This document shows positions 46,019 to 54,455 of a DNA stretch of 64,000 bases, in pieces. Within the stretch, counting starts at the first letter, position 1; each line of letters opens with the position of its first letter. The notes beneath the pieces are model-generated. The model did not search any database, was not told where the DNA came from, and saw only the letters and a program-made list of their open reading frames with translations. The position numbers and the translations under genes are program-made. The DNA comes from Novosphingobium profundi (lineage in GTDB: Bacteria > Pseudomonadota > Alphaproteobacteria > Sphingomonadales > Sphingomonadaceae), in the NCBI RefSeq assembly GCF_020524485.1, contig NZ_JAIVLF010000003.1, positions 682,001 through 746,000 on the forward strand, given 5' to 3'.

Positions 46019-46845
46019 GGCTGGAGCCTCAGGTTTCTGTCCGGTGCGAGGCGCAGAAGCAGATCCGCGCGCGCGGGCATCTCGTCGAGAATGTGGCGGG
46101 TCAGGCGCTCGTAGTGCTGCACGAAGCGGTCTAGGGTCGCCGCGTCCATCACCTCGCGCCCCGCTTCAGGCGCGCTGGCAAGCCGGGTGCGCAGCTGCGC
46201 CTCCTGCTCCCCGCGCCACCCCCGCACGACCTCGAAACCGGGCGCGGCGAGCAGGACCAGCCGGTCGATCGCGCCGAACAGTGGGGCATAGTCGCTCTCC
46301 AGCACGGCGTTGACGTGCCCACGCCAGATAGCCTCGGGATCCTCCTCGCGCTCAAGTGCATTGACGGGGGCCACCAGCTGCGCGGCTCTCTGCGGTCGCG
46401 CGCCGACACACCAGCCTTCGAAGATGAGAACGTCGAGCGGGGTCTCGACCCGCTGCCCTTGCGGCGCAGGTTCGTCGCGGCCCTTGTCGAAGCGCGGCAG
46501 GTCAAGCGGCCTGAAGCCCTCCCCCAGCGCGGTAAAAAGGTCCCGTCCCCGCGCAACGTCGTGTGTGCCGGGGACCCCGCGCGTAGCAAAGAGGGGGTGG
46601 ACCGTGCGAGCAAGATCCCGGCGCTGCGCTTGGCCAAGGTAGAGATCGTCGATCGAGAGAGTCGCGGCGTGCAGGCCTCTTTCCCCCAGCCGCTCGGCAA
46701 GCCAGGCGGCAAGCGTGGACTTGCCCGACCCCTGCGCGCCGCACAGGCCCAGGATCAGCGGCCGCTGAGGGTGGGCAGGTAGCCACTCCGCGAGCGCGGC
46801 AAGCACCGCCTCGCCAGTCGGAAAGGCCTCAGACGACACGATCAA
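46015..46845 (-). CDS. D-glycerate 3-kinase-like P-loop kinase
   Basis: About 276 residues. The P-loop is [22 protein letters not shown], followed by [14 protein letters not shown] and [13 protein letters not shown], the pattern of plant/cyanobacterial-type D-glycerate 3-kinases. The start is uncertain: TTG at 46845 (GGGGAG 7 nt upstream), GTG at 46839, both inside the end of the hydroxyacid dehydrogenase gene. With that dehydrogenase it could carry D-glycerate into glycolysis. Confidence 0.83.
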   Translation of the reverse strand: MIVSSEAFPTGEAVLAALAEWLPAHPQRPLILGLCGAQGSGKSTLAAWLAERLGERGLHAATLSIDDLYLGQAQRRDLARTVHPLFATRGVPGTHDVARGRDLFTALGEGFRPLDLPRFDKGRDEPAPQGQRVETPLDVLIFEGWCVGARPQRAAQLVAPVNALEREEDPEAIWRGHVNAVLESDYAPLFGAIDRLVLLAAPGFEVVRGWRGEQEAQLRTRLASAPEAGREVMDAATLDRFVQHYERLTRHILDEMPARADLLLRLAPDRNLRLQP

Positions 46846-47785
46846 GGAGGGACTCCCCGGCAAAGAAGCAATCAAGATTATCGGCCACTTTCATGCCCAT
46901 CGCCGTGCGCGCTTCCAGCGTGGCGCTTCCCAGGTGCGGAAGCAGTACCACGTTGGGAAGATCCACGAGGGCGGGGTTTACCTTCGGCTCGGCCTCATAG
47001 ACATCGAGCCCGGCGGCCGCGATGGAGCGCTGTGCAAGAGCCTTGGCCAGCGCCGCCTCGTCAATCAGCGAGCCGCGCCCGGTGTTCACCAGCACTGCAT
47101 GCGCAGGCATGCGCGCGAGCATCGCCGCATCGATCATGTGGCGCGTTTCCGGTCCGCCAGGCGCGTGGAGCGAGAGCACGTCCGCGCACTCGGCCAGTTC
47201 GTCAAGGCTGGCGTGGTAGGCACTTTCGGGCATGTCGGGCGCGGCGCGGCGGCTGTGGTAGGCGATCTTCATGCCAAAGGCCTGGGCGCGATTGGCCACC
47301 GCACGGGCGATGCGCCCGAAGCCGACGAGACCGAGCAACTTGCCGTCGAGCGAACGCCCCAGGAGGTGCGTCGGGCGCCACCCCGTCCAGTCACCCGCGC
47401 GCAGTTCGCGTTCCCCTTCCCCGGCACGGCGCATCGCCATCAGGATCAGCGTCATCGCAATGTCGGCGGTCGCCTCGGTCAGGACGTCCGGGGTGTTGCT
47501 GACCGCGATGCCCTGCGCGCGCGCGGCGTCAAGGTCGATATGCTCGTAGCCCGCACCGTAGTTGCCCACGATGCGCACGCGGCGTCCCTCGGCGGCAAGA
47601 ACCGCCCGCGTCACCTTGTCGGTGACGGTGGGACACAGCGCATCGTGCGTGCGCATGGCTGCGATCATCTCGGCCTCGCCCAGCGGCGTGTCGGTATCGT
47701 TGAGTGTGACCTCATAGGTTTCGGCAAGTCGCTCCTCAACGATGCGGGGCCAGCGGCGGGTCAGCAGGATCTTGGGCTTGGTCAT
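46829..47785 (-). CDS. D-2-hydroxyacid dehydrogenase, glyoxylate/hydroxypyruvate reductase type
   Basis: 318 residues. NAD(P) fold LGLVGFGRIARAVANRA; catalytic residues in VNTGRGSLIDE (Arg), a Glu in YEAEPKVNP, and His in LLPHLGSATLEAR, all typical of GyaR/GhrB. It interconverts glyoxylate/glycolate or hydroxypyruvate/D-glycerate. The start at 47785 overlaps the preceding stop as TGATG. A glycerate kinase follows, which favours D-glycerate as its product or substrate. Confidence 0.87.
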   Translation of the reverse strand: MTKPKILLTRRWPRIVEERLAETYEVTLNDTDTPLGEAEMIAAMRTHDALCPTVTDKVTRAVLAAEGRRVRIVGNYGAGYEHIDLDAARAQGIAVSNTPDVLTEATADIAMTLILMAMRRAGEGERELRAGDWTGWRPTHLLGRSLDGKLLGLVGFGRIARAVANRAQAFGMKIAYHSRRAAPDMPESAYHASLDELAECADVLSLHAPGGPETRHMIDAAMLARMPAHAVLVNTGRGSLIDEAALAKALAQRSIAAAGLDVYEAEPKVNPALVDLPNVVLLPHLGSATLEARTAMGMKVADNLDCFFAGESLLDRVV

Positions 47786-48957
47786 CAGATCAGTCCTCGT
47801 TGCGCGAGGTTCCGCATCAGCGCCGCCGCGCCGAAAGTCCAGGGTTCGCAAGCATCTGTTGCCTGTACACGGTTGGCAAGCGTCCCCAGTTCCGGGCAGT
47901 GGATGCGCACCACGTCGCCTGCGGCATGGGTAAAGCCGCGCCCGGGCTCGCCCCGGTCCTGGGTGGGCGCAAACAACGTGCCCAGGAACAGTACCAGCCC
48001 GTCGGGATAGGGATGGTGCGCGTTGCAGGCCTGCCCGGCCAGATCGGCGGGACTGCGGCTGATCTCGCGCATCTGGGAATGGCCCTCGAGGGTGAAACCG
48101 TCCTCTCCGTGCACCGTCAGGGTCAGGCTGAGGTGTTCCACGGCGGCGAGATCGAAATTGTGCTCGAACAGGCGTACGAATGGCCCGATCGCGGCGGCCG
48201 CGTTGTTGTCCTTGGCCTTGCCCAGCAGCAGCGCAGAGCGGCCTTCGACATCGCGCAGATTTACATCATTGCCCAGTGTCGCGCCCAGAATGCGCCCGTC
48301 CGAAGCGATCATCAAGACCACCTCGGGCTCGGGATTGTTCCAGTCCGAGGCCGGATGAACGCCGATGTCATGGCCTGCACCCACGCTCGCCAGTGGCTGC
48401 GCCTTGGTAAAGATTTCCGCATCCGGGCCGATGCCCACTTCCAGATACTGGCTCCAGGCGCCCGCTTCGATCAGCGTCTGCTTGAGCGCCATCGCGGCCT
48501 GGGAGCCGGGTTGCAGACGGCCCAGGTCATCGCCCACCAGCGCCTGGACCTGCGCGCGGATTGCCTCCGCCGCGCGGGCATCCCCACGCGCACGTTCCTC
48601 GATCACGCGTTCCAGCATCGAGTTCGCGAAAGTGACCCCGGCGGCCTTCACCGCCTGCAGATCGACTGGCGCCAGCAGCCAGGGCCGCGTGGGATCACGC
48701 CGCAGGGGATCGCTATTGGACAGGACCGCGTCGAGCGCACCGATGTTCTCTCCGGTTGCCTCGCGCAGCGCGTGGACCGGATCGGTGCTCTCGCACAGGT
48801 CACGCACGGTCGGAAAGCTACCGGATATGTCGGTCAACTGCGCGCCGTCGACGCGGACCACCGAGGGGCCACATAGTTCGGGCCGCCAGACACGTCCCAC
48901 CAGCAAGGCGGCAGGGTCCTCGGGCAGGATGGCGCGTGGGGAAAGGTCGAGAGGCAT
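47785..48957 (-). CDS. XylX-like fumarylacetoacetate-hydrolase family protein (2-keto-3-deoxy-sugar-acid dehydratase type)
   Basis: 390 residues, COG3970 type. Strong resemblance from memory to Caulobacter XylX (2-keto-3-deoxy-D-xylonate dehydratase): LLAPVDLQAVKAAGVTFA, SMLERVIEERARGD, WSQYLEVGIGPDAEIFTK, NNPEPEVVLMI, GNDVNLRDVEGRSALLLGKAKDNNA. Such enzymes give alpha-ketoglutarate semialdehyde from pentonic-acid derivatives. It is one of two FAH-family enzymes in this regulon. No semialdehyde dehydrogenase lies in the window. It starts 3 nt after the enoyl-CoA hydratase stop. Confidence 0.85.
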   Translation of the reverse strand: MPLDLSPRAILPEDPAALLVGRVWRPELCGPSVVRVDGAQLTDISGSFPTVRDLCESTDPVHALREATGENIGALDAVLSNSDPLRRDPTRPWLLAPVDLQAVKAAGVTFANSMLERVIEERARGDARAAEAIRAQVQALVGDDLGRLQPGSQAAMALKQTLIEAGAWSQYLEVGIGPDAEIFTKAQPLASVGAGHDIGVHPASDWNNPEPEVVLMIASDGRILGATLGNDVNLRDVEGRSALLLGKAKDNNAAAAIGPFVRLFEHNFDLAAVEHLSLTLTVHGEDGFTLEGHSQMREISRSPADLAGQACNAHHPYPDGLVLFLGTLFAPTQDRGEPGRGFTHAAGDVVRIHCPELGTLANRVQATDACEPWTFGAAALMRNLAQRGLI

Positions 48958-48960
48958 GGT

Positions 48961-49731
48961 TCAGCGTCTCCTGAATTCGGGGGCACGACGCTCGGCAAAG
49001 GCCATGCGTCCTTCGGCCGCGTCCTCGGTGGCAAAGCAGATGGCCTGGAGATCGCGCTCGTATTCGACGGCTTTCTCGTAGGGCATCTGGTGCGCCGCGC
49101 GCAGGTTCAGCTTGGCCGTCTCCGCTGCGATAGGCGCGCGCTGCGCAATCTGCGCCGCGATCTCGCAGGCGCGAGGCATCAGCTCCTCGGGCGCGGTGAC
49201 CTCGCTGACGAGCCCCCAGGACAGCGCCTGAGGCGCCTCGACCATCTCTCCCGTAAGGAGCATCAGGGCGGCGTTCGACATGCCCACCGACTGAGCGAGC
49301 CCCACCGCCATGCCGCCGCCCCCGATCCAGCCCAGCTTGATCTCGGGCGCGGCAAAGCGAGCACTGGCAGAGGCGATGCGGATATCGCAGGCCAACGCGG
49401 TCTCCAGCCCGCCACCAAGCGCATAGCCGTTGATTGCCGCGATGACCGGCTTGCGGCAGGCGCGAAGGGCATCGCAATAGTCCGCGCGGTTGCGAAAGTC
49501 CCAGGGTGTTGCATAGGCATCGAGCGTGGAGATGTCCGAGCCGGCGCTGAACGCCCTGGGCCCCGCCCCGGTGACGATAAGGCAGCGCACATCGTCGGTG
49601 GAATTGCAGGTCGCGACCGCGTCGACCAGCGCCTTCGCCATGTCCGGGGTCATCGCGTTGAGCTTGTCGGGGCGATCGAGCGTGATCGTGGCGATATGGT
49701 CGGCGATCTCGAAGCTCAGATGGGCGCTCAT
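48961..49731 (-). CDS. enoyl-CoA hydratase/isomerase family protein
   Basis: 256 residues from the ATG at 49731 (MSAHLSFEIADHIATITLDRPDKLNAM). The crotonase oxyanion-hole motifs are AFSAGSDIS and NGYALGGGLETALACDIRIA, and the downstream GWIGGGGMAVGLAQ covers the usual Glu region; the first catalytic Glu position reads Gly/Leu-Glu-Thr. The C-terminal AFAERRAPEFRRR is typical. It overlaps the solute-binding-like gene (ATGA). A CoA-thioester substrate is implied, which is odd for a sugar operon. Confidence 0.87.
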   Translation of the reverse strand: MSAHLSFEIADHIATITLDRPDKLNAMTPDMAKALVDAVATCNSTDDVRCLIVTGAGPRAFSAGSDISTLDAYATPWDFRNRADYCDALRACRKPVIAAINGYALGGGLETALACDIRIASASARFAAPEIKLGWIGGGGMAVGLAQSVGMSNAALMLLTGEMVEAPQALSWGLVSEVTAPEELMPRACEIAAQIAQRAPIAAETAKLNLRAAHQMPYEKAVEYERDLQAICFATEDAAEGRMAFAERRAPEFRRR

Positions 49732-50852
49732 GTCTCGGTTCCTTCTTCGTAGTAGCGGGCAAACGCGGCTTCGAGTGCCGCGAGAACGGGCTCGGCGGCT
49801 TCGCCTGTCAGGAGCCCTTCGCGCAGACGCTGCGCAATCTCGGTCTGAAAGGCGATGGCACCGGCGTGCCGGGGGCGTAGCGCGGCGCCTTCCAGCGTCG
49901 CGCGCGTTGCGCTGTAGAAATGCCCGGCCGCAGCATCGCATGCGGCGTCGCACCACGCCGCATGCAGAGCCGGTTGCCCGGCATGTGCGGGAATGAAGCT
50001 GCACTGCGCCTCGCTCGACATGAGCCAGCGCAAGTGCCGTCGGAGCGCTGGGGTTATAGGCGCCCAGCGCGAGACCGCGATCCCCGTCCCTCCCAGAATT
50101 GAACCGATTCCGGCGGGGCCGCGCGGCGCATCGGAAAAGACGACCTGGCCGCTCGCCGCGTAGTTCACGTAGCCGTAGACAAGCGGAACAAGCGCCAGAT
50201 CCGCGCCTGCGGCAAGGGCGTGAAGCAGCGCGATCGGGTTGTGACCTGCGTAGTCGCGCGTGGCCTGTGTGGTGAGAGCCTGCATGACGGCGTAAGCCTC
50301 GCGCCCCGCCTCAGGCGTGACGAAGCGTCCCTTGGGCCGGGTTCGTCCCTGGAAGGCTGCCGCGACGGACTGGAAAGTCAGCGCTGCATGCGGACCGGAC
50401 AGCGACAGAGCGACCCGCCGCTTGTCCGCCAGTGCCAGTACGTCGTCCCAGGTGCGGGGGGGCTCCTCTACCACGCCGGGGGCGAAGGCCATGACCTGGC
50501 TTGCCGCGTCGAGTGGAAGGGCCCAGTGTGCACCATCAAAGGCGTAGCTGGCCATCGAAGGGCCGATGGTCTCGCGCGCCAGCGTCGAGACTTCGGCCAT
50601 ACCCAGAACGTCTTCCATTGGCCGAAGACAGTCGGTGGCCAGTGCCTCGCCGATGTGGGGATGGTCGAGCACAATAAGGTCGTGGCGCGCGGCAAGCTCG
50701 GCGATCGGGTGGGATTCGAAGCCTTCGAGCGGATGCCGCTCCCAGTGCAGCGACATTCCATGCCCCGGCGCCACCTGCGCAGCGGCGGCATCGAGCGCCG
50801 CATAGCCGCGCGGGTGATCCCAGGTCAGGCCAAGGTAGCTGGGGGTATTCAT
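49728..50852 (-). CDS. family-1 solute-binding-protein fold without signal peptide
   Basis: 374 residues. The fold looks like extracellular solute-binding family 1 (YLGLTWDHPRGYAALDAAAAQV, HDLIVLDHPHIGEAL, WALPLDAASQVMAF, TWDDVLALA, HNPIALLHALAAGADLALVPLVYGYVNYA). The N-terminus is MNTPSYLGLTWDH with no hydrophobic stretch, so it should stay in the cytosol. No ABC permease or ATPase lies near. It overlaps the CoA-transferase and enoyl-CoA hydratase genes by ATGA on both sides, so it is made with them. Its function is unknown: carrier, enzyme subunit or sensor are open. Confidence 0.8.
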   Translation of the reverse strand: MNTPSYLGLTWDHPRGYAALDAAAAQVAPGHGMSLHWERHPLEGFESHPIAELAARHDLIVLDHPHIGEALATDCLRPMEDVLGMAEVSTLARETIGPSMASYAFDGAHWALPLDAASQVMAFAPGVVEEPPRTWDDVLALADKRRVALSLSGPHAALTFQSVAAAFQGRTRPKGRFVTPEAGREAYAVMQALTTQATRDYAGHNPIALLHALAAGADLALVPLVYGYVNYAASGQVVFSDAPRGPAGIGSILGGTGIAVSRWAPITPALRRHLRWLMSSEAQCSFIPAHAGQPALHAAWCDAACDAAAGHFYSATRATLEGAALRPRHAGAIAFQTEIAQRLREGLLTGEAAEPVLAALEAAFARYYEEGTET

Positions 50853-52039
50853 GCGTGCTGGCGCACCACGCCCGATTCGATCAGCTGCGCGATTTCCTCC
50901 TCGCTGCGCCCGGTCTCACCCAGGACGTCGCGGCTGTGCTCGCCCACCAGCGGTGCGCCGCGCGTGATTGCGCAGGGCGTAGCGGAAAAACGGATGGGAA
51001 AGCCCGGCACCTTTACATGGCCTTCGGTGGGGTGTTCGTACTCCACGAACGTGCCGTTGTGCTTGATCTGAGGATCCTCGAGAAGATCGGCGTAGCCATA
51101 GACGGGGCCGCACCAGATGTCGGCCGCGCGAAATCTGGCAAGCCAGTGCTGAGTGCTGGCCGTGACGAGATGCTCGCGCACACGAGCGAAAATGGCGTCG
51201 CGCTGGGTCCAGCCATCGCGCTCTTCCTCCAGCTCGGCAAAGAACGGATCGTCGAGCTCGCGGGCCAGCACCTTAAGCGGCGCCATTGCCAGTGTCATGT
51301 ACCCATCGCTGGTCGCGAAGACGCCATAGGGCGCGCGGATATAGCTATGGGCATGTGGTTCAGCCGAGCGGGACTGGGCCTTGTGCCCCACGGTGAAGAC
51401 GGACAGCTCCTGCATCTGGATGGTAGTGATCGCATCGAGCATATTGACCTGGACCAGCTGCCCCTCGCCAGTCCGTTCCCGGTGGAAGAGAGCGGCCAGC
51501 GCGCCTTCGAAGGCGTTGTAGGCTGCCACCGCATCGACAAGGTACTGCCCCGCCGGACTGGGCGGGGTGCCCTCGACGCCGGTCGAGAGCATGGCTCCGG
51601 ACATGCCCTGCAGCAGCAGGTCCTGGCCCGGCAGGTTGCGATAGGGACCATCCTCGCCGTAGCCCGACATCGAGATGTAGATGAGGCGCGGGTTTATCGC
51701 GCGAAGCGTGGCGTAATCGACGCCCAGACGCTCGGCGACACCGGGCCTGTAGTTCTGGAGAAACACGTCCGCGTCCTTCACCAGGTCCAGCAGCACCGCC
51801 TTGCCCTCAGGCGACTTGAGATCGATCGCAAGCGAGCGCTTGTTGCGATTGAGTGAGAGAAACGAGACGTTGATACGGTTGCCCTGCGCCCCCCCGGCAG
51901 AAGCATGGCGCTGCCATTCGCCACTGGTCGGCTCGACCTTGACGACATCCGCGCCCATGTCGCCAAGCCTTTGCGCGGCGAATGGACCGGCCATCGCTAT
52001 GGAGCAGTCGAGTACCCGGATTCCTTTGAGAATTGTCAT
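50849..52039 (-). CDS. CaiB/BaiF family III CoA-transferase
   Basis: 396 residues from the ATG at 52039. Family motifs: GIRVLDCSIAMAGPFAAQRLGDMGADVVKVE, NRNKRSLAIDLKSPEGK, FLQNYRPGVAERLGVDY, and the nucleophile Asp140 in LPGQDLLLQGMSG. It transfers CoA between organic acids. It precedes the solute-binding-like gene with an ATGA overlap and follows an SDR by 14 nt. The acid that it activates is unknown; position in a sugar-acid operon suggests a carboxylate produced from the sugar. Confidence 0.9.
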   Translation of the reverse strand: MTILKGIRVLDCSIAMAGPFAAQRLGDMGADVVKVEPTSGEWQRHASAGGAQGNRINVSFLSLNRNKRSLAIDLKSPEGKAVLLDLVKDADVFLQNYRPGVAERLGVDYATLRAINPRLIYISMSGYGEDGPYRNLPGQDLLLQGMSGAMLSTGVEGTPPSPAGQYLVDAVAAYNAFEGALAALFHRERTGEGQLVQVNMLDAITTIQMQELSVFTVGHKAQSRSAEPHAHSYIRAPYGVFATSDGYMTLAMAPLKVLARELDDPFFAELEEERDGWTQRDAIFARVREHLVTASTQHWLARFRAADIWCGPVYGYADLLEDPQIKHNGTFVEYEHPTEGHVKVPGFPIRFSATPCAITRGAPLVGEHSRDVLGETGRSEEEIAQLIESGVVRQHA

Positions 52040-52053
52040 GTGCTTGGTGCCCT

Positions 52054-52812
52054 TCAGGACATGGTCCAACCGCCGTTGACGTGCAGCGTCTGGCCCGTGA
52101 TGAAACCCGCCTCTTCGGCGGCGAAGAAACCGATGGCGTGGGCGATGTCGCCGGCGCGGCCACGCCGCTTGATCGCCTGCGCTTCGAGGACCATCGCCTC
52201 GTAGCCAGCCGGATCGGGGTGTATCTTTTCCGCATCGGTCGGGAAGGCACCCGGCGCGATGGCGTTGACAGTAATCCCCCATGCCCCGAACTCGCGCGCC
52301 CAGGCACGGGTCAGGCCGATCAGCGCCCCCTTGGACGCCACGTAGGGAGCAAGGTTCGCCCAGCCCCCCGAAATGGTGATGGAGGAGATGTTGATGATCC
52401 GCCCGAAGCCCTTCGCGCGCATGCCCGGAAGGGCGCGCTGTACGGCCACGAACCCGGCATCGACGTTGATCCGCTGCACATACTGGTACTCCTCGATTGA
52501 GAAGTCCTCGAAGGGTTTGGAGGGATAGATGGCCGCATTGTTAATGACGACATCGATGCCGCCGAAGCGTTCGACGAAACCGTCGAGGGCGCCCTCCAGA
52601 CCATCGAGATCAGCAAGGTCGCAGCGCGACACCGTCAACGTGCCTGCACCCGGTCCATGTCCCTGTTCTTGCGCGGCAGCCTCGAGCACAGCGATCTTGG
52701 CCACGTCGTTGTCGAGCGCGATGACATTCGCCCCGCGGTCAAGGAGGTGCAGACTGGTCGCGAGCCCGAGCCCCCCGGCCGCGCCGGTGTAGAGTACAGT
52801 GCGCCCCCTCAT
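52054..52812 (-). CDS. short-chain dehydrogenase/reductase
   Basis: 252 residues of the classical SDR type: cofactor motif VLYTGAAGGLGLATS, VINNAAIYPSKPF, INISSITISGGWANLAPYVASK (Ser and Tyr-x3-Lys) and a C-terminal HVNGGWTMS. The aspartate after the second strand (ALDND) suggests NAD rather than NADP. Second gene of the nine-gene operon, overlapping the DUF4432 gene by ATGA. Substrate unknown; a sugar acid or lactone hydroxyl is the obvious candidate. Confidence 0.87.
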   Translation of the reverse strand: MRGRTVLYTGAAGGLGLATSLHLLDRGANVIALDNDVAKIAVLEAAAQEQGHGPGAGTLTVSRCDLADLDGLEGALDGFVERFGGIDVVINNAAIYPSKPFEDFSIEEYQYVQRINVDAGFVAVQRALPGMRAKGFGRIINISSITISGGWANLAPYVASKGALIGLTRAWAREFGAWGITVNAIAPGAFPTDAEKIHPDPAGYEAMVLEAQAIKRRGRAGDIAHAIGFFAAEEAGFITGQTLHVNGGWTMS

Positions 52813-53987
52813 ACCACACCTCCCAAGGCCGGAAAATCACCGGTCGGCGCCGGATAGTCCTCGGCAGGCTGGCGCGCGCTGGCCTCGATCCGCGTGATCG
52901 CCGCAGCGACCGCATCGGCATCGGGCAGGACACGCAGGACGGTCTCGTAGAGTCGTTCCTCGCCATGTTCGAGTTCGATCAACTCACCCCGCTGGCGGGC
53001 GAAGTCCTTGCCATGGACGTGGTTGGTCGAAGGCTCGATCCCCACCGCATAGTGCCCGGCATGCAAATTCTGCCACTCGAACATGCAGGGGAACTGGTCC
53101 TTGCGAGTAACCACGGCGAAGCCGAGACCGATCCGCTCGTTGACGATGGCCACCTCGACGCGCCCCTGTGAATCAGCTGCCATGTCGTGCTGCCAGACCT
53201 GTTCGTGGAAGTTAACGATGGGCGCGGGCAGTGTGCGATAGCCGACCCCCTGTCCTCCATAGTCCCCGGCATGGGACGCCCAAAGCACCTCGCGCACGGG
53301 TGCCACGTAGCGCGCGCCTTCGGCGACGACGGGGTGGCCGACGTTGATGTGGTAACAGAACATGTGCGGCGTCGTGTAGAAGCCGTGGTTGACCACCCGG
53401 TCGTTCAGCCGGATCTCGTCGCTGCCCATGTCAGCCTCGATCCGCCGGACGAGATACAGATCCTCGCCGAAAACCGTCGCCTGGCGCACGATACCTTCGG
53501 CCCAGAACGTGCAGACATCCCCGTTCCAGCTTTCTCCGTAGCCGGTCAGTTGCGCCGGGATCGTCCCGATCCGCCCATGCAGCGAGGAAGCGACCTTCTC
53601 GCGCGGGCCGTAATGATAGTGATGGGCCGTATCCTCGTGCATGAACAGGATATGGTCGAGCCCGCAGGTCACGTTCAGCCCGGACATTGCCCGGAACCAT
53701 CCAAGCCCGCCCTCGCCTTCGTACTCGTGCAACGCGGGATGGCGGAAGCCAGAGGGCGAGTGCCAGCCGATCGCCCGACCTGCGTGCTCACACTCGGCGA
53801 TGTCCATTGCGCGGTCCACCATCACGGTGAAGCGCAGACCCGTGCCGGTGCGGAACTCCAGCATCCTCACCCCCCGTTCGGCCCCATCGGCCAGCGTCAT
53901 GAGGCGTACGCCCGCAAACTGCGAAAGCGATCCGGTGTGCGCCGCAAGGTGCCTTCGCGGCACCTGGGCCCCGTACAACCAGGCCAT
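52809..53987 (-). CDS. DUF4432 aldose-1-epimerase-like protein
   Basis: 392 residues from the ATG at 53987 (GGGAGCAGGA upstream). DUF4432 type of the galactose-mutarotase superfamily: GVRMLEFRTGTGLRFTVMVDRAMDIAECEHAGRAIGWHSPSG, GLDHILFMHED, SLHGRIGTIPAQL and PHMFCYHINVGHPVV. These proteins sit in sugar-acid clusters; the role is thought to be epimerisation or sugar binding, not well established. First gene of the nine-gene operon, divergent from the mutarotase gene with operator C between. Confidence 0.85.
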   Translation of the reverse strand: MAWLYGAQVPRRHLAAHTGSLSQFAGVRLMTLADGAERGVRMLEFRTGTGLRFTVMVDRAMDIAECEHAGRAIGWHSPSGFRHPALHEYEGEGGLGWFRAMSGLNVTCGLDHILFMHEDTAHHYHYGPREKVASSLHGRIGTIPAQLTGYGESWNGDVCTFWAEGIVRQATVFGEDLYLVRRIEADMGSDEIRLNDRVVNHGFYTTPHMFCYHINVGHPVVAEGARYVAPVREVLWASHAGDYGGQGVGYRTLPAPIVNFHEQVWQHDMAADSQGRVEVAIVNERIGLGFAVVTRKDQFPCMFEWQNLHAGHYAVGIEPSTNHVHGKDFARQRGELIELEHGEERLYETVLRVLPDADAVAAAITRIEASARQPAEDYPAPTGDFPALGGVV

Positions 53988-54005
53988 TCCTGCTCCCTTC
54001 ATCTT

Positions 54006-54021
54006 GTAAGATGTATGATGA
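54006..54021. promoter_or_regulatory. putative GntR operator, site C
   Basis: On the minus strand TCATCATACATCTTAC, 15 of 16 nt equal to site B. It sits in the 73-nt divergent gap between the DUF4432 gene, which heads the nine-gene operon, and the mutarotase gene, and so could control both. Confidence 0.65.
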
Positions 54022-54060
54022 ATACGTAGGAAGGATAGACGCGTCAACAGGGAGAGTTCA

Positions 54061-54420
54061 ATGACCGCCATCACCCGCCGCTGCTTCGCCGTCGACCTCA
54101 TCGACGAGCCGGAGATGATCGCGCGCTATCGCGCCTGGCACGCGCCCGGTGGTCCGCCCGCCGCCGTCACGCAGGCGATTCGCAACGACGGCGTGCGTGA
54201 CCTCCAGATCTGGCAGGTCGCCGATCGAATGTTCATGATCATGGAACAGGATGCCGCGCTGGCGCGGGACGATGCCGGAAAGGCCGCACGCGACGCCGCC
54301 AATCCCGACGTCCAGGCCTGGAACGCGCTGATGGCACAGTTCCAGCGGGCATTGCCCTCCGCTCCGGACCGGACATGGGTGGAGATGGAGCGGATCTACG
54401 CCCTTGCCGAACAAACGTGA
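54061..54420 (+). CDS. L-rhamnose/L-fucose mutarotase family protein (RhaM/DUF718)
   Basis: 119 residues. RhaM-type pattern RRCFAVDLIDEPEMIARYRAWH with the catalytic Tyr23 and His27, and DLQIWQVADRMFMIMEQ. It interconverts anomers of a 6-deoxy-L-hexose, so the dehydrogenase gets the correct form. AGGGAGAG precedes the ATG. Monocistronic, followed by the convergent GntR gene. Confidence 0.88.
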   Translation: MTAITRRCFAVDLIDEPEMIARYRAWHAPGGPPAAVTQAIRNDGVRDLQIWQVADRMFMIMEQDAALARDDAGKAARDAANPDVQAWNALMAQFQRALPSAPDRTWVEMERIYALAEQT

Positions 54421-54455
54421 ACGCGTATCGGCCCGTCGGGCGCGAGGGTGCCGCG

